From Sedimentibacter saalensis (GTDB taxonomy: Bacteria; Bacillota; Clostridia; Tissierellales; Sedimentibacteraceae): a DNA stretch of 64,000 bases. The notes below the pieces were generated by a model that was not told where the DNA came from, did not search any database, and saw only the letters and a program-made list of their open reading frames with translations. Where the stretch lies: positions 1 through 64,000 of the forward strand of contig NZ_VLKH01000007.1 in assembly GCF_007830175.1 (NCBI RefSeq). Direction: 5' to 3'. Shown one piece after another: positions 7,219-17,840 of the stretch. A program made the translations under genes and the position numbers. Each line of letters starts with the position of its first letter. Within the stretch, counting starts at the first letter, position 1.

Positions 7219-7446
7219 TTAACCGCCTCCAACAGGGGGGAATATTGACAGATAATCCCCACATGAAGGCACTACATCCATTTTAGAACTTATGCCGTTT
7301 TTTAAAAGTATGGCGACTTCTTTTTCTTCAATTTTAAGGTCATGGAGAATTTCCCTTATTTTTTTTCCTTCCTTGCATTCCATTTCAATAATCTTGCCTC
7401 TTCCTTCACGAAGTGTTGCAAAAAGCTTTACTGTGATTTTTTTCAT
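7219..7446 (-). CDS. MoaD/ThiS-like sulfur-carrier protein paired with aldehyde oxidoreductase
   Basis: A 75-residue ubiquitin-fold protein (KKITVKLFATLREGRGK...) ending in PPVGGG, the flexible glycine tail that is adenylated and thiocarboxylated in MoaD/ThiS proteins. It starts 4 bases after the stop of the oxidoreductase gene with no clear ribosome site, which suggests translational coupling. MoaD-like genes are often found next to tungsten aldehyde ferredoxin oxidoreductases and probably supply sulfur for tungstopterin synthesis. Upstream in-frame starts would overlap the oxidoreductase and lack support. Confidence 0.8.
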   Translation of the reverse strand: MKKITVKLFATLREGRGKIIEMECKEGKKIREILHDLKIEEKEVAILLKNGISSKMDVVPSCGDYLSIFPPVGGG

Positions 7447-7450
7447 AAAG

Positions 7451-9265
7451 TTATTTAAATGCTTCCAACCCAAGAAGCGTTAATTTTTCTTCTGTTGGAA
7501 TTCCTTTTTCAGTCCATCCTCTTGCTTTGTAATATTCAGGAAGAGTTACGCTTAATTTGTTTACATGGCCTGTGGATGGTCCTGATGAAATTGGCTCTTC
7601 CAGCAATCTCTTTGGAAGAGTGTCTTCGGAAGGATCGATGCCTGCCTTTAAGTTGTACAATCTTTCAAGGTTCCAGATTCTGTCTCCTATTTCAACAAAA
7701 TCATTTCCGGTAAGTTTTGTTCCGCATATTGAATTGTACAAATCTGCATAGTCGTCTGCTCCCATGGCAAATGAAGTGAAGAGGCAAAGTCCCACAGCAT
7801 CGATGCTTGCTGTAAAGTCCTGGAATATTTTGGTCCATTCAGCCTTTCCGTCAGTTGCAAATCTATCCAGTTCCTGAGGAAGATTCAAAATTTCTGGTGA
7901 TATCATGTAGCCTCTTACGTGGCAGCCACCTCTGTTTGATGTAGCATAGTTAAGTCCTATTCCCTGGATACCTCTTGGGTCGTATGCAGGCATTTCCTGT
8001 TTCTTTACGCTCATGGATAATTCGGGAACACCATAGCTTTCACACAATCTGTAAGAACCTTCTGCCATTTTTGCACCAAGTCCTTTTGCCTGGCCCATAA
8101 GCTTTGTCCATTCCACAACAGCCTCGGCATTTCCCCATACTAACTCAGGAGCACCTTCAAGGTCTTCTTTCTTTATATATCCCTTTTGATATAGTTCCAT
8201 TGCTGCAGCAATGGTTGTGGAAGCTGAAATTGTATCCAGCCCGTATTCATTGCACCAGTAATTTGCCTTTATTATTGCGCTAAGGTCTGATACTCCGCAG
8301 TTTGATCCAAAACCCCAGATAGTTTCATACTCAGGGCCTGAACCTTCAATTCCGTCTGTTTCGCAATATCTTCCGCAGCCAATAGGACATCTGAAACAAG
8401 GATCTTTTTTCTTCAGGAATTTTTCTGCAAGAGTTTCTCCGCTTATATCATCTGCCTTGTCAAAATAAGACTCCTGGAAATTATTTGTTGGCAAAACTCC
8501 GTTTTCATTTATGATGTTAACAAGAACTGCCGAACCGTATGTGGGAAGACCCTGGCCTGTTACACCGTTTTCCCTGATTTTAGCCATTGATTTTGAAAAT
8601 GCTTCTTTCAGCATTGCAGCATCATTTACATTAACTTTGCCTGTTCCTCTCACTACAATGGCTTTGAGGTTTTTAGAACCCATTACAGCTCCTACACCTG
8701 ATCTTCCGGCTGCACGGCCTCTGTCGTTTATTATGCCGGATATTTTTGAAAGATTTTCTCCTGCAGGACCTATTGTTGCAACACGTACTTTTTCGCCGTG
8801 AGCTTCTTCAAATGCTGCTGTTGTTTCTCCTGCGGTCTTGCCCCACACAAATGAAGCATCGTTTATTTCAACTGAATCGTCTGAAATGTTTAAGTATACC
8901 GGTTTTTCGGATTTTCCCTCTATGATGACAACATCATAGCCGGCAAATTTAAGTTCTGCTCCCCAATATCCGCCAGAGTTGGAACATGCTACTGTGCCTG
9001 TAAGGGGAGATTTTGTTATAACCATGTATCTTCCGCCTGTAGGAGTGCTTGTACCAGTCAATGGTCCTGTTGCAAATATCAATTTATTTTCTGAACTCAG
9101 TGCGTCTGTTTTCGGATCAACTTCATCCATTAAAATTTTAGTTCCTAAACCTCTTCCGCCTATAAACTTCAAAGCATCGTCAAGATTTAATTCTTCTTTT
9201 TTAATTGTCTTTTCTGTTAAATTTACTCTTAGGATTGTTCCTTGATAGCCAAAATAATTTTGCAT
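7451..9265 (-). CDS. aor: Tungsten-containing aldehyde ferredoxin oxidoreductase
   Basis: A 604-residue enzyme oxidising aldehydes to carboxylic acids with ferredoxin as acceptor, or the reverse, using bis-tungstopterin and one [4Fe-4S] cluster. The N-terminal domain has the pterin-binding IGGRGLGTKIL. The cluster motif is CFRCPIGC (Cys290, Cys293, Cys297), and the usual fourth ligand is in GLCLFTSF near the C-terminus. The ATG at 9265 follows GGAGG and starts the typical YGYQGTILRVNLTEK region; earlier in-frame starts lie in the promoter. It is transcribed with a MoaD-like partner, apparently from a sigma-54 promoter. A role in amino-acid-derived aldehyde metabolism is likely. Confidence 0.92.
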   Translation of the reverse strand: MQNYFGYQGTILRVNLTEKTIKKEELNLDDALKFIGGRGLGTKILMDEVDPKTDALSSENKLIFATGPLTGTSTPTGGRYMVITKSPLTGTVACSNSGGYWGAELKFAGYDVVIIEGKSEKPVYLNISDDSVEINDASFVWGKTAGETTAAFEEAHGEKVRVATIGPAGENLSKISGIINDRGRAAGRSGVGAVMGSKNLKAIVVRGTGKVNVNDAAMLKEAFSKSMAKIRENGVTGQGLPTYGSAVLVNIINENGVLPTNNFQESYFDKADDISGETLAEKFLKKKDPCFRCPIGCGRYCETDGIEGSGPEYETIWGFGSNCGVSDLSAIIKANYWCNEYGLDTISASTTIAAAMELYQKGYIKKEDLEGAPELVWGNAEAVVEWTKLMGQAKGLGAKMAEGSYRLCESYGVPELSMSVKKQEMPAYDPRGIQGIGLNYATSNRGGCHVRGYMISPEILNLPQELDRFATDGKAEWTKIFQDFTASIDAVGLCLFTSFAMGADDYADLYNSICGTKLTGNDFVEIGDRIWNLERLYNLKAGIDPSEDTLPKRLLEEPISSGPSTGHVNKLSVTLPEYYKARGWTEKGIPTEEKLTLLGLEAFK

Positions 9266-9298
9266 ATGGTACCTCCATAAATGTATTTCTTCTATATA

Positions 9299-9314
9299 TG
9301 CAATTCTTGTTCCA
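9299..9314 (-). promoter_or_regulatory. Sigma-54 (-24/-12) promoter of the aor operon
   Basis: On the minus strand TGGAACAAGAATTGCA fits the consensus TGGCAC-N5-TTGCA, with correct spacing of the GG and GC elements. The predicted transcript start is about 20-25 bases before the aor ATG. A sigma-54-dependent activator gene lies immediately upstream, which supports the call. Confidence 0.8.
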
Positions 9315-9406
9315 ATTATTAAGGCTTGGAAATCCATGGTTTTCCAACGTTTAAAAAGATAGATAATTTAATGTACTAATATGGCGCAAATTATGGCAAA
9401 TTCTGT

Positions 9407-9448
9407 TGTTCCATAATGGAGCTGTGTTCCTAAGTGGAACACAGCTCC
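9407..9448. promoter_or_regulatory. Paired inverted repeats, candidate upstream activating sites
   Basis: Two copies of TGTTCC-N5-GGA(A/G)C are centred at 9415 and 9433, 18 bp apart and about 110 bp upstream of the -24/-12 promoter. The second is extended to 13-bp arms (9418-9430 and 9436-9448) and could also form an RNA hairpin behind the activator gene. No T run follows it on the minus strand, so I favour an activator binding site. Confidence 0.55.
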
Positions 9449-9453
9449 AAAAA

Positions 9454-11364
9454 TTAACATTCAATTTCGAATTCTTTTAACTTCCTGTAGAGTGTATTTC
9501 TTCCTATTCCCAAGACTGAAGCTGCCTGGGTGATATTATGTCCGGTTGATTCCAGCACATTAACAATGTGTTCCTTTTCCATCTCTTTGAGGCTTAAGAC
9601 ACTTGAGACATTTGCTGCTGATTTAATTTTAATTGATTTATTTGAACTTTCTTCAAAATTCAGCACGTGTATGTCCGGTACCATCTCTGTGTTTACTGCA
9701 AGCTCAACATAGTTTTCCAGTTCTCTTACGTTTCCCGGCCAATTGTATTCCACAAGTTTTTCGATGTACTCAAGTGGTATATGAACTTTTTTCTTGTTGA
9801 GTTTTTTGCTTATTCTATCCATGAAGTAATCTAATAGAAGCTTTATGTCTCCCTTTCTTTCACAAAGGCTTGGGAGGCGCAGGGGAAGAACATTAAGCCT
9901 GTAGAACAGGTCTTTTCTGAATGTTCCGTTTTCAACTTCTTGTTTTAAATTTTTGTTTGTAGCTGCAATTACTCTTACGTCCACAACCCTTTCATGAGAG
10001 CTTCCGATTCTGGAGACAGTTCCTTCTTCTATTACTCTTAATAGTCTTGTCTGCAAATCCAGAGGCATTTCACCGATTTCATCAAGAAATATTGTTCCGC
10101 CATCTGCTATTTCAAATTTTCCGGGATTTCCGCCAGCCTTGGCGCCCGTAAATGATCCTTGTTCATATCCAAAGAGCTCGGATTCTATGAGGTTTCTTGG
10201 AATGGCACCGCAGTTTAAGGCCACAAAGCTTCCGTTTGACCTTTCAGAATAGTTGTGTATGGACTGTGCAAAAAGTTCCTTGCCGGTTCCGCTTTCTCCC
10301 ATTATTAGTATGTTTGACCTGCTGTCTGAAATTTTCTTTGCAAAGTTTATTACCTGAAGGAAATTTGCATCCTTGCCTACTATTTTGTCAAATGTGTAAA
10401 TAGCATGTCTTCCCATTATGCTGTCTATTGATTTTCTTTGCTTTTTAACTTCATCAAACACCAATATGACGTTTGTTGCTTCATTGTTTTGATTCTTAAC
10501 CGGATATACAGTTAAGTTAAGCTGCAGGATATTTCTTTTGGAAATTACATCCACATCTTTTTTGAAAGGGGAGGAATCTTCTTTTATTGATTTATATACT
10601 GAGTTCCAGTCCTTAAGTATGTTACTTGTTTTCATATGAAGGAGTTCATCATTGCTGCAGCCGAAAAGCTCGCTGGCAAATGAATTGGCAGATAGTATGA
10701 AGCCCTGCATATCTGCAGTAATAAATCCCTTCAATATGGAATCCAGAATAAGTTTCTGCTGTTTTTTTTCTGTTAAAAGCTTACTTCTCAGTTTGTTGTT
10801 CATGAGCTGATTTTCAATTGCCCTAGCCCCGGCAACTACCATGCCGAGGGTGTGTGAATGCACCTGCTCGCTATAGCCAGTCAGGTCAAGCGTTCCGATT
10901 ATTTTTCCTGACTCATCCTTTATAGGACATCCTGAGCATGTCCAGCGATGATATGCGCTTATGAAATGCTCCTCTGCTGATACCTGAATGGGATTGTTTT
11001 CTGTAATACAAGTTCCCATGGCATTTGTTCCGATATTTTCTTCATCCATGTATGCACCTGGTATCATTTTAAAGCGAAAGGCTTCTGACAATATTTCCTC
11101 ATCACCAATTACATTGAGGATGCAGCCTTCTTTGTCTGTAAGAATTGAGAAGAAATTCGAACCCTTTACGAAATCATATATTTTATTCATTATAGGAGCT
11201 GCTGCAAGCACAAGTTCCCGGTTTTCTTCCATCTTTTCAAACAATTCTTTTTCATCAAGTATTTTGTTCGAATATATCTGATTGTAATTAATGTTGTACA
11301 TTTTACATCTTTCATGAGATATTCTGATAAATTCCTTGTGTCGTACAGAACCTTTTTCGACCAT
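9454..11364 (-). CDS. Sigma-54-dependent transcriptional activator, AcoR-like
   Basis: A 636-residue enhancer-binding protein. The order is a GAF-like N-terminal sensor region (ENIGTNAMGTCITENNPIQV; HRWTCSGCPIKDESG with a Cys pair), a PAS domain (about residues 210-300), an AAA+ domain with Walker A GESGTGKE, the sigma-54 contact loop GSFTGA and Walker B GGTIFLDEIGE, and a Fis-type HTH (ITQAASVLGIGRNTLYRKL) at the end. AAGGAGG precedes the ATG. It lies just upstream of aor on the same strand and is its likely activator, perhaps sensing an aldehyde or related metabolite. Confidence 0.92.
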   Translation of the reverse strand: MVEKGSVRHKEFIRISHERCKMYNINYNQIYSNKILDEKELFEKMEENRELVLAAAPIMNKIYDFVKGSNFFSILTDKEGCILNVIGDEEILSEAFRFKMIPGAYMDEENIGTNAMGTCITENNPIQVSAEEHFISAYHRWTCSGCPIKDESGKIIGTLDLTGYSEQVHSHTLGMVVAGARAIENQLMNNKLRSKLLTEKKQQKLILDSILKGFITADMQGFILSANSFASELFGCSNDELLHMKTSNILKDWNSVYKSIKEDSSPFKKDVDVISKRNILQLNLTVYPVKNQNNEATNVILVFDEVKKQRKSIDSIMGRHAIYTFDKIVGKDANFLQVINFAKKISDSRSNILIMGESGTGKELFAQSIHNYSERSNGSFVALNCGAIPRNLIESELFGYEQGSFTGAKAGGNPGKFEIADGGTIFLDEIGEMPLDLQTRLLRVIEEGTVSRIGSSHERVVDVRVIAATNKNLKQEVENGTFRKDLFYRLNVLPLRLPSLCERKGDIKLLLDYFMDRISKKLNKKKVHIPLEYIEKLVEYNWPGNVRELENYVELAVNTEMVPDIHVLNFEESSNKSIKIKSAANVSSVLSLKEMEKEHIVNVLESTGHNITQAASVLGIGRNTLYRKLKEFEIEC

Positions 11365-11429
11365 AGTGCCTCCTTGAATAAAGTTATTATAATAAAAAAC
11401 ATTATACTATAAATTGCTTAACATTACAT

Positions 11430-11461
11430 AAAAAAATAAAAAAACTGCCAAAAAGGCAGTT
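11430..11461 (-). terminator. Terminator of gdhA
   Basis: Arms AACTGCC (11443-11449) and GGCAGTT (11455-11461). On the minus strand they are followed by a T-rich run (11430-11444), just after the gdhA stop. Confidence 0.85.
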
Positions 11462-11473
11462 CCTTCTATATTA

Positions 11474-12823
<1,350 letters not shown>

Positions 12824-12880
12824 TTAATAATTTTTAATAAATAAATTAAAAGTTTAAATTTCTTAATAAATATTTTTTAT

Positions 12881-12909
12881 AATATACAACGAAAAAAGAA
12901 GTTCGTCAA
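12881..12909 (-). promoter_or_regulatory. gdhA promoter
   Basis: On the minus strand TTGACG (12909-12904), a 17-base spacer and TATATT (12886-12881), giving a leader of about 65 bases. Confidence 0.65.
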
Positions 12910-13105
12910 TTTAATTTCTTAAATATTACGCAAAAGTAATAATTAAATAGTCAAAAGACAAGTCTTTAATAAGTAAAACAGAAAAATTTAAAATTAAAAT
13001 AATGATAAAATGCGTTATTAATAGAAATAATGCGCGATTATAAAGTTTAAAATGAAAATATAATAATTATTAGCTAAATTAGCCAATAATAATAAAAAAC
13101 AGCAT
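12910..13105. other. Long AT-rich gap between gdhA and ctsR with a 23-bp palindrome
   Basis: The intergenic space between two divergent genes (12809-13189) contains both promoters. Between them is a nearly perfect 23-bp dyad at 13067-13089 (arms TTATT/AATAA and GCTAA/TTAGC) lying 16 bases before the ctsR -35. I see no coding frame or RNA gene here. Confidence 0.5.
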
Positions 13106-13134
13106 TTGAGAAATAATATATTTTGATTTAATAT
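13106..13134 (+). promoter_or_regulatory. ctsR promoter
   Basis: TTGAGA (13106-13111), a 17-base spacer and TAATAT (13129-13134). Confidence 0.65.
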
Positions 13135-13142
13135 TAGTGAAA

Positions 13143-13159
13143 GGTCAAAGAAAGTCAAA
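13143..13159 (+). promoter_or_regulatory. CtsR operator
   Basis: GGTCAAAGAAAGTCAAA is a full match to the CtsR heptad repeat (A/G)GTCAAANAN(A/G)GTCAAA. It overlaps the expected transcription start and predicts autorepression of the ctsR-mcsA-mcsB-clpC operon. Confidence 0.9.
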
Positions 13160-13189
13160 GTTAATATCAGATTTTAAGGAAGTGAGAAA

Positions 13190-13660
13190 ATGTCTAATTT
13201 AAGCGATATTATTGAAGGCTTCATAAAGGAACTAATGGAAGCCAACAATCAAAGGGCAGTGGAAATACAAAGAAACATTTTGGCTCAACAGTTTGATTGT
13301 TCTCCTTCACAGATAAACTATGTGCTCACAACCCGGTTTAACAACGACAGGGGATATATTGTTGAAAGCAGAAGAGGCGGAGGCGGCTATATAAGAATTT
13401 TCAAGGTTCGCTCATCCATAGAAGAAGATCTTCAGAACCTACTGAATGAAAGCATAGGAGACAGCGTAACATTGAACAAGGCGCTGGATTTAATTTATGC
13501 ATTGCTTGAAAGAGGTATAATAAACATCAGAGAACAAAAAATTATGCAAAGCACCATAAGTGACAGAGCTTTGAACAGTGTTTCATATGATGAAAGAAAT
13601 AAATTGAGAGCTGATTTGCTGAAAGAAATGATTCTTGCATCAGCAGAAAATAACATATAA
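13190..13660 (+). CDS. ctsR: Class III heat-shock repressor CtsR
   Basis: A 156-residue dimeric winged-helix repressor of clp genes. The DNA-binding part has FDCSPSQINYVLTTRF and the glycine-rich wing ESRRGGGGYIRI, the heat-sensing loop known for CtsR. The C-terminal domain is the McsB/ClpC-targeted dimer part. AAGGAAG lies ahead of the ATG. First gene of a four-gene operon preceded by its own operator. Confidence 0.95.
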   Translation: MSNLSDIIEGFIKELMEANNQRAVEIQRNILAQQFDCSPSQINYVLTTRFNNDRGYIVESRRGGGGYIRIFKVRSSIEEDLQNLLNESIGDSVTLNKALDLIYALLERGIINIREQKIMQSTISDRALNSVSYDERNKLRADLLKEMILASAENNI

Positions 13661-13673
13661 CAGGAGGGGTAGT

Positions 13674-14177
13674 ATGCTTTGCGATGAATGCGGCAAAAAC
13701 GAAGCCAAGGTCCATGTGACCCATATATTAAATGGAAAAAAATCTGAAAATCATTTGTGCGAGGAATGTGCTAAAAAGAATCAGACAATTTTAAATTCAA
13801 ATTTTTCGATGGAAAATTTATTTTCCGCAATGCTCAACAATGCCATGAACACTACGCCATATTTGCCTGCTAAGGGCTGCGACATGTGTGGCATGACGTA
13901 TGAGGAATTCAAACAGACAGGAAAGTTCGGATGCAGCCACTGCATAGATACATTCAAGCCAAGGCTTATGCCAGTAGTAAAAAACATACAGGGTCATGAG
14001 CTGCACAGGGGCAAGATTCCAAGAAGAGCAGGGGGAATTTACAAGGTTCAAAAGGATATTGAGAAATTAAAAGATGAGCTGAAATCTGCAATTGAGCAGG
14101 AAGAATATGAAACAGCAGCAAAATTAAGAGATAAAATAAGAAGCATGGAATCAAACATGAAGAAGGGAGATGAGTAA
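13674..14177 (+). CDS. mcsA: McsA, activator of protein arginine kinase
   Basis: A 167-residue zinc protein that activates McsB. Two CXXC pairs at the N-terminus (CDECGKNEAKVHVTH...CEEC) and a second pair set (CDMCGMTYEEF...CSHC) bind zinc. A C-terminal UVR motif (LKSAIEQEEYETAAKLRDKI) matches the UvrB/UvrC-type helix pair. The ATG at 13674 follows AGGAGGGG and begins MLCDECG; the longer in-frame start is not supported. Its end overlaps mcsB by 8 bases. Confidence 0.93.
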   Translation: MLCDECGKNEAKVHVTHILNGKKSENHLCEECAKKNQTILNSNFSMENLFSAMLNNAMNTTPYLPAKGCDMCGMTYEEFKQTGKFGCSHCIDTFKPRLMPVVKNIQGHELHRGKIPRRAGGIYKVQKDIEKLKDELKSAIEQEEYETAAKLRDKIRSMESNMKKGDE

Positions 14178-15174
14178 TTTGGAAAATAGCGGAATAGTCC
14201 TCACAAGTCGTATAAGACTTGCAAGAAATTTAAAAAATTACAAATTTCCTTTGAAAATGACTGGGGAAGAATCAAACAATGTAGTTGAAGAAGTAAAAAA
14301 TGCAGTAGACAGACAAAATTTAAATTACAAGCTCACATACATGAGGGATTTGTCGGATGTTGAGAAAAGCGTGATGGTTGAAAAACATCTCATAAGTCCT
14401 GCTCTTGCGGAAAAGAAAGAAACAGGAGCATTTCTCTTAAGCAATGACGAAAAAGTATCAATAATGATCAATGAGGAAGACCACATAAGAATTCAGACGC
14501 TGGGAACAGGCATGTCTCTTAAGGAATGCTGGGAATTAAGCAACAAAATAGATGATGTTCTGGAAGAAGAAGTTGATTATGCATTTGACAGAGAGCTGGG
14601 ATATGTGACAGCCTGCCCCACAAACATAGGCACTGGAATGAGAGCTTCTGTCATGGTTCATCTTCCTGCATTGTCCATTACAAATCAAATTGAAAAACTA
14701 TTAATAGGTATTTCCCAGCTTGGGGTTGCTGTAAGAGGAGTTTACGGCGAAGGGACAAAATCCATGGGTCATCTTTACCAAATTTCCAACCAGGGAACAT
14801 TGGGAGCAAGCGAAGAAACCTTGATAGATAAAATTTCTCAAATTGTTGCCCAGATAGTTGAAAAGGAAGAAAGAATGAGAGCTCATCTCAAGAAAAACAA
14901 TTTGTACGAAATTGAAGACGATTGTTACAGAGCGTACGGACTCCTTACAAATGCAAGAAGAATGTCTACGGAGGAAGCCATGAAGCTTTTGTCACTGCTT
15001 AAGCTTGGTAAGGAAATGGAAATAATAGACAAGGCAAAAGACAAGGACATTTACAGATTAATGGTAAAAATTCAGCCAAACAATATTTTGTCTTCAACAG
15101 ACACTGAACTTACAACAAAAGAAAGAGATAAAATGAGAGCTGAAATAATAAGAAATGAATTATTAGAAAATTAA
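14170..15174 (+). CDS. mcsB: Protein arginine kinase McsB
   Basis: A 334-residue kinase of the guanido-kinase fold that phosphorylates arginines on proteins and thereby marks them for ClpCP. The start [16 protein letters not shown], the ATP-site segment [21 protein letters not shown] and [20 protein letters not shown] are family hallmarks. The gene overlaps mcsA by 8 bases, so translation is coupled. Loss of CtsR repression on heat would express it with its activator and with ClpC. Confidence 0.95.
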   Translation: MSNLENSGIVLTSRIRLARNLKNYKFPLKMTGEESNNVVEEVKNAVDRQNLNYKLTYMRDLSDVEKSVMVEKHLISPALAEKKETGAFLLSNDEKVSIMINEEDHIRIQTLGTGMSLKECWELSNKIDDVLEEEVDYAFDRELGYVTACPTNIGTGMRASVMVHLPALSITNQIEKLLIGISQLGVAVRGVYGEGTKSMGHLYQISNQGTLGASEETLIDKISQIVAQIVEKEERMRAHLKKNNLYEIEDDCYRAYGLLTNARRMSTEEAMKLLSLLKLGKEMEIIDKAKDKDIYRLMVKIQPNNILSSTDTELTTKERDKMRAEIIRNELLEN

Positions 15175-15212
15175 GGTCAATAATAAATAATATCAGAAAA
15201 GGAGATACAATT

Positions 15213-17657
15213 ATGATAAGCGGATTCAACAACTCTGCAAAGAATGCCATTGAACTTGCTCAGGAAGAAGTAAAGCGTTTCAAGCAAAATGTTCTTGGAA
15301 CTGAACACATATTGCTTGGGCTCATGATGGAGCAGGAAGGAATTGCAGGGAAAATACTGAGAAATAAGCTTAATGTAGATAAAGTAAGAGACATAATAAA
15401 AAATACTACGGGTACAGGCGAAAGCACACCTGAATTCATAGCCATAAGCCCAAGAAGCAAGTACATCATAGAACTTTCAAGACAGTATTCATCACAAATG
15501 GGTGTTCCATATGTGGGAACAGAGCATATTCTTCTGGGACTCATTGACGAAGGCGAAGGAATTGCTGCCCAGATAATTAAATCTGTTGCAAATTTAAAAG
15601 AACTTAAATACGAGGTTATTGAAGCTGTTAAGCAAGGAAGCGGCGGCGGAGTTCCGGGAGACAAGGAATTTTCACCGGGACCTCAGCAAGCTTCAGCACC
15701 CGGCACAAAGACAATAGACAAATATGGTATAGACCTGAATCAGAAGGCAAAGGAAGGAAAGCTTGATCCTGTCATAGGAAGAGAAGATGTTATTGAAAGA
15801 GTAATTCAAATACTTTCAAGGAGAACAAAAAACAATCCGTGCCTCATAGGCGAGCCGGGAGTTGGAAAGACTGCCATAGCAGAAGGACTGGCTCAGGAAA
15901 TAATAAAAGGAAATGTTCCTGAAACATTGAAGACAAAGAGAGTAATAACTCTTGATATGTCAGGAATGGTTGCAGGAGCCAAGTATAGAGGAGAATTTGA
16001 AGAAAGGCTTAAAAGTGCCATTGATGAAATAAAGAATGCAGGAAACATAATTCTATTCATTGATGAACTTCACACAATCATAGGAGCAGGGGCAGCAGAA
16101 GGTGCAATTGATGCATCAAACATACTTAAGCCCACGCTTGCAAGAGGAGAGCTTCAGATTGTGGGAGCTACAACACTTGATGAATACAAGAAGCACATTG
16201 AAAAAGATGCTGCTCTTGAAAGAAGGTTCCAGCCCATAACTGTTGAAGAACCAAGCGTTGAAGATACAATTAAAATTCTGAAAGGATTAAGAGACAAGTA
16301 CGAAGCGCACCACAAGGTTTCAATAACCGATGAAGCAATTGATGCTGCAGCAAAATTGTCGCACAGATACATTTCAGACAGATTTTTGCCTGACAAAGCC
16401 ATAGATCTTATTGATGAGGCTGCTTCAAGAACAAGGCTTAAATCTTCCACAGTCCCAAAAGGATTGAAAGAAATTGAAGATAAAATAAATGAACTTAAAA
16501 ATGAAAAGAAAGCTGCAATAAACAATCAGGATTTTGAGAAGGCAGCATCTTTCAGAGATGAGGAAAAAAGGCTTACAGATGAGCTCGACAAGCAGAAGAA
16601 GCTTTGGGCAGCAAAAAATTCAAAGGATTCAAGCATTGGATACGAGGATATTTCAGAAGTTGTTTCCCAATGGACAGGGATTCCTGTTAAAAAGCTGCAG
16701 GGAGATGAAACAGACAGACTTCTGCACATGGAAGACATTCTTCACAACAGGGTAATCGGACAGGAGCCGGCAGTTGTAGCCTTGTCAAAAGCCATAAGAA
16801 GATCAAGGGTTGGACTTAAAGACCCTAAAAAGCCTATTGGTTCATTCATATTCCTGGGACCTACTGGAGTGGGCAAGACAGAGCTTTCAAAGGCACTGGC
16901 AGAATCCATGTTCGGAGATGAAAATGCAATGATAAGGGTTGATATGTCAGAATACATGGAAAAACATTCTGTTTCTAAACTTGTCGGTTCACCTCCGGGA
17001 TATGTGGGATTTGATGACGGCGGACAGCTTACAGAAAAAATAAGAAGGAAGCCATACTCAGTTGTATTGTTTGATGAAATTGAAAAGGCACATCCTGATG
17101 TTTTCAACATACTGCTGCAGATCCTCGATGACGGAAGACTTACAGATGCCAAGGGAAGGACTGTGGACTTTAAGAACACGGTTATAATCATGACATCAAA
17201 CGTTGGGGCAAGCACAATCAAGAAACAAAGAACGCTGGGCTTTGCATCAAACTCATCAAATGAAGAAAAAGATGAATATGAAAAAATGAAGGAAAATGTA
17301 ATGGCTGAGCTTAAACAGACATTCAGACCGGAATTTTTAAACCGTATCGATGAAATAATTGTGTTCCACTCCTTGAGCAAGGACAACATCAAGCAGATTG
17401 TTTCACTTATGATTGACAATCTTTCTAAAAGGCTTGAACAGCTCAATATCAAAATCGAGCTAGATGAGAAAGCAAAGGAATTCTTGGCAGAAGCAGGCTT
17501 TGACCCGGTTTACGGAGCAAGACCTCTTCAAAGAGAAATAAGAAGAAAAATTGAAGACCGACTTTCAGAAGAACTTTTGAAAGGTTCTGTTCAAAAGTCT
17601 GACACAATTAAAATATCAGCTGAAAACAATGAATTGATTTTTTCAAATGAAAGATAA
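15213..17657 (+). CDS. clpC: ATP-dependent Clp protease ATPase subunit ClpC
   Basis: An 814-residue HSP100 unfoldase. Two N-terminal Clp_N repeats (residues about 5-145) are followed by AAA+ domain 1 with Walker A GEPGVGKT, a middle UVR/coiled-coil region (about 420-455), AAA+ domain 2 with Walker A GPTGVGKT, and the D2-small domain ending [14 protein letters not shown]. It feeds substrates, including arginine-phosphorylated proteins, to ClpP. AAGGAGAT lies 6 bases from the ATG. Last gene of the CtsR operon. Confidence 0.95.
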   Translation: MISGFNNSAKNAIELAQEEVKRFKQNVLGTEHILLGLMMEQEGIAGKILRNKLNVDKVRDIIKNTTGTGESTPEFIAISPRSKYIIELSRQYSSQMGVPYVGTEHILLGLIDEGEGIAAQIIKSVANLKELKYEVIEAVKQGSGGGVPGDKEFSPGPQQASAPGTKTIDKYGIDLNQKAKEGKLDPVIGREDVIERVIQILSRRTKNNPCLIGEPGVGKTAIAEGLAQEIIKGNVPETLKTKRVITLDMSGMVAGAKYRGEFEERLKSAIDEIKNAGNIILFIDELHTIIGAGAAEGAIDASNILKPTLARGELQIVGATTLDEYKKHIEKDAALERRFQPITVEEPSVEDTIKILKGLRDKYEAHHKVSITDEAIDAAAKLSHRYISDRFLPDKAIDLIDEAASRTRLKSSTVPKGLKEIEDKINELKNEKKAAINNQDFEKAASFRDEEKRLTDELDKQKKLWAAKNSKDSSIGYEDISEVVSQWTGIPVKKLQGDETDRLLHMEDILHNRVIGQEPAVVALSKAIRRSRVGLKDPKKPIGSFIFLGPTGVGKTELSKALAESMFGDENAMIRVDMSEYMEKHSVSKLVGSPPGYVGFDDGGQLTEKIRRKPYSVVLFDEIEKAHPDVFNILLQILDDGRLTDAKGRTVDFKNTVIIMTSNVGASTIKKQRTLGFASNSSNEEKDEYEKMKENVMAELKQTFRPEFLNRIDEIIVFHSLSKDNIKQIVSLMIDNLSKRLEQLNIKIELDEKAKEFLAEAGFDPVYGARPLQREIRRKIEDRLSEELLKGSVQKSDTIKISAENNELIFSNER

Positions 17658-17695
17658 TAAATACCGGTAATGGTGCTTAGGACATTGACAAATCT

Positions 17696-17754
17696 CGACG
17701 CTGTCATCCTGAACGATATTGAAGAATTTCATCGACCTCAGAATGACAACGTCA
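17696..17754. repeat. Inverted repeat behind clpC
   Basis: Arms of about 16 bases (CGACGCTGTCATCCTGA at 17697-17713 and its near complement ending in ATGACAACGTC at 17754) enclose about 25 bases. TGTCATCCTGA...TCAGAATGACA is a motif often found dispersed in bacterial intergenic DNA. It may end clpC transcription, but no T run follows. Confidence 0.5.
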
Positions 17755-17792
17755 AAAGTAATTTTGTTAAATAAAAAAAATTCTAAATGCAC

Positions 17793-17820
17793 TTGACAAA
17801 CAAAATGAATTGTGTATAAT
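17793..17820 (+). promoter_or_regulatory. Promoter of the aspS-gatCAB operon
   Basis: Consensus TTGACA (17793-17798), a 16-base spacer and consensus TATAAT (17815-17820), starting a transcript just before the T-box leader. Confidence 0.85.
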
Positions 17821-17840
17821 AATAAAAAACATATTCAGCA

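Noticed and set aside
9418..9448. Ordinary terminator of the sigma-54 activator gene
   Set aside because: The hairpin is strong but has no T run after it on the minus strand, and a related half-overlapping repeat suggests protein-binding sites instead. A dual role cannot be excluded.
16742..17452. 236-residue minus-strand frame
   Set aside because: Shadow of clpC; Ser/Leu-rich composition, no start signal.
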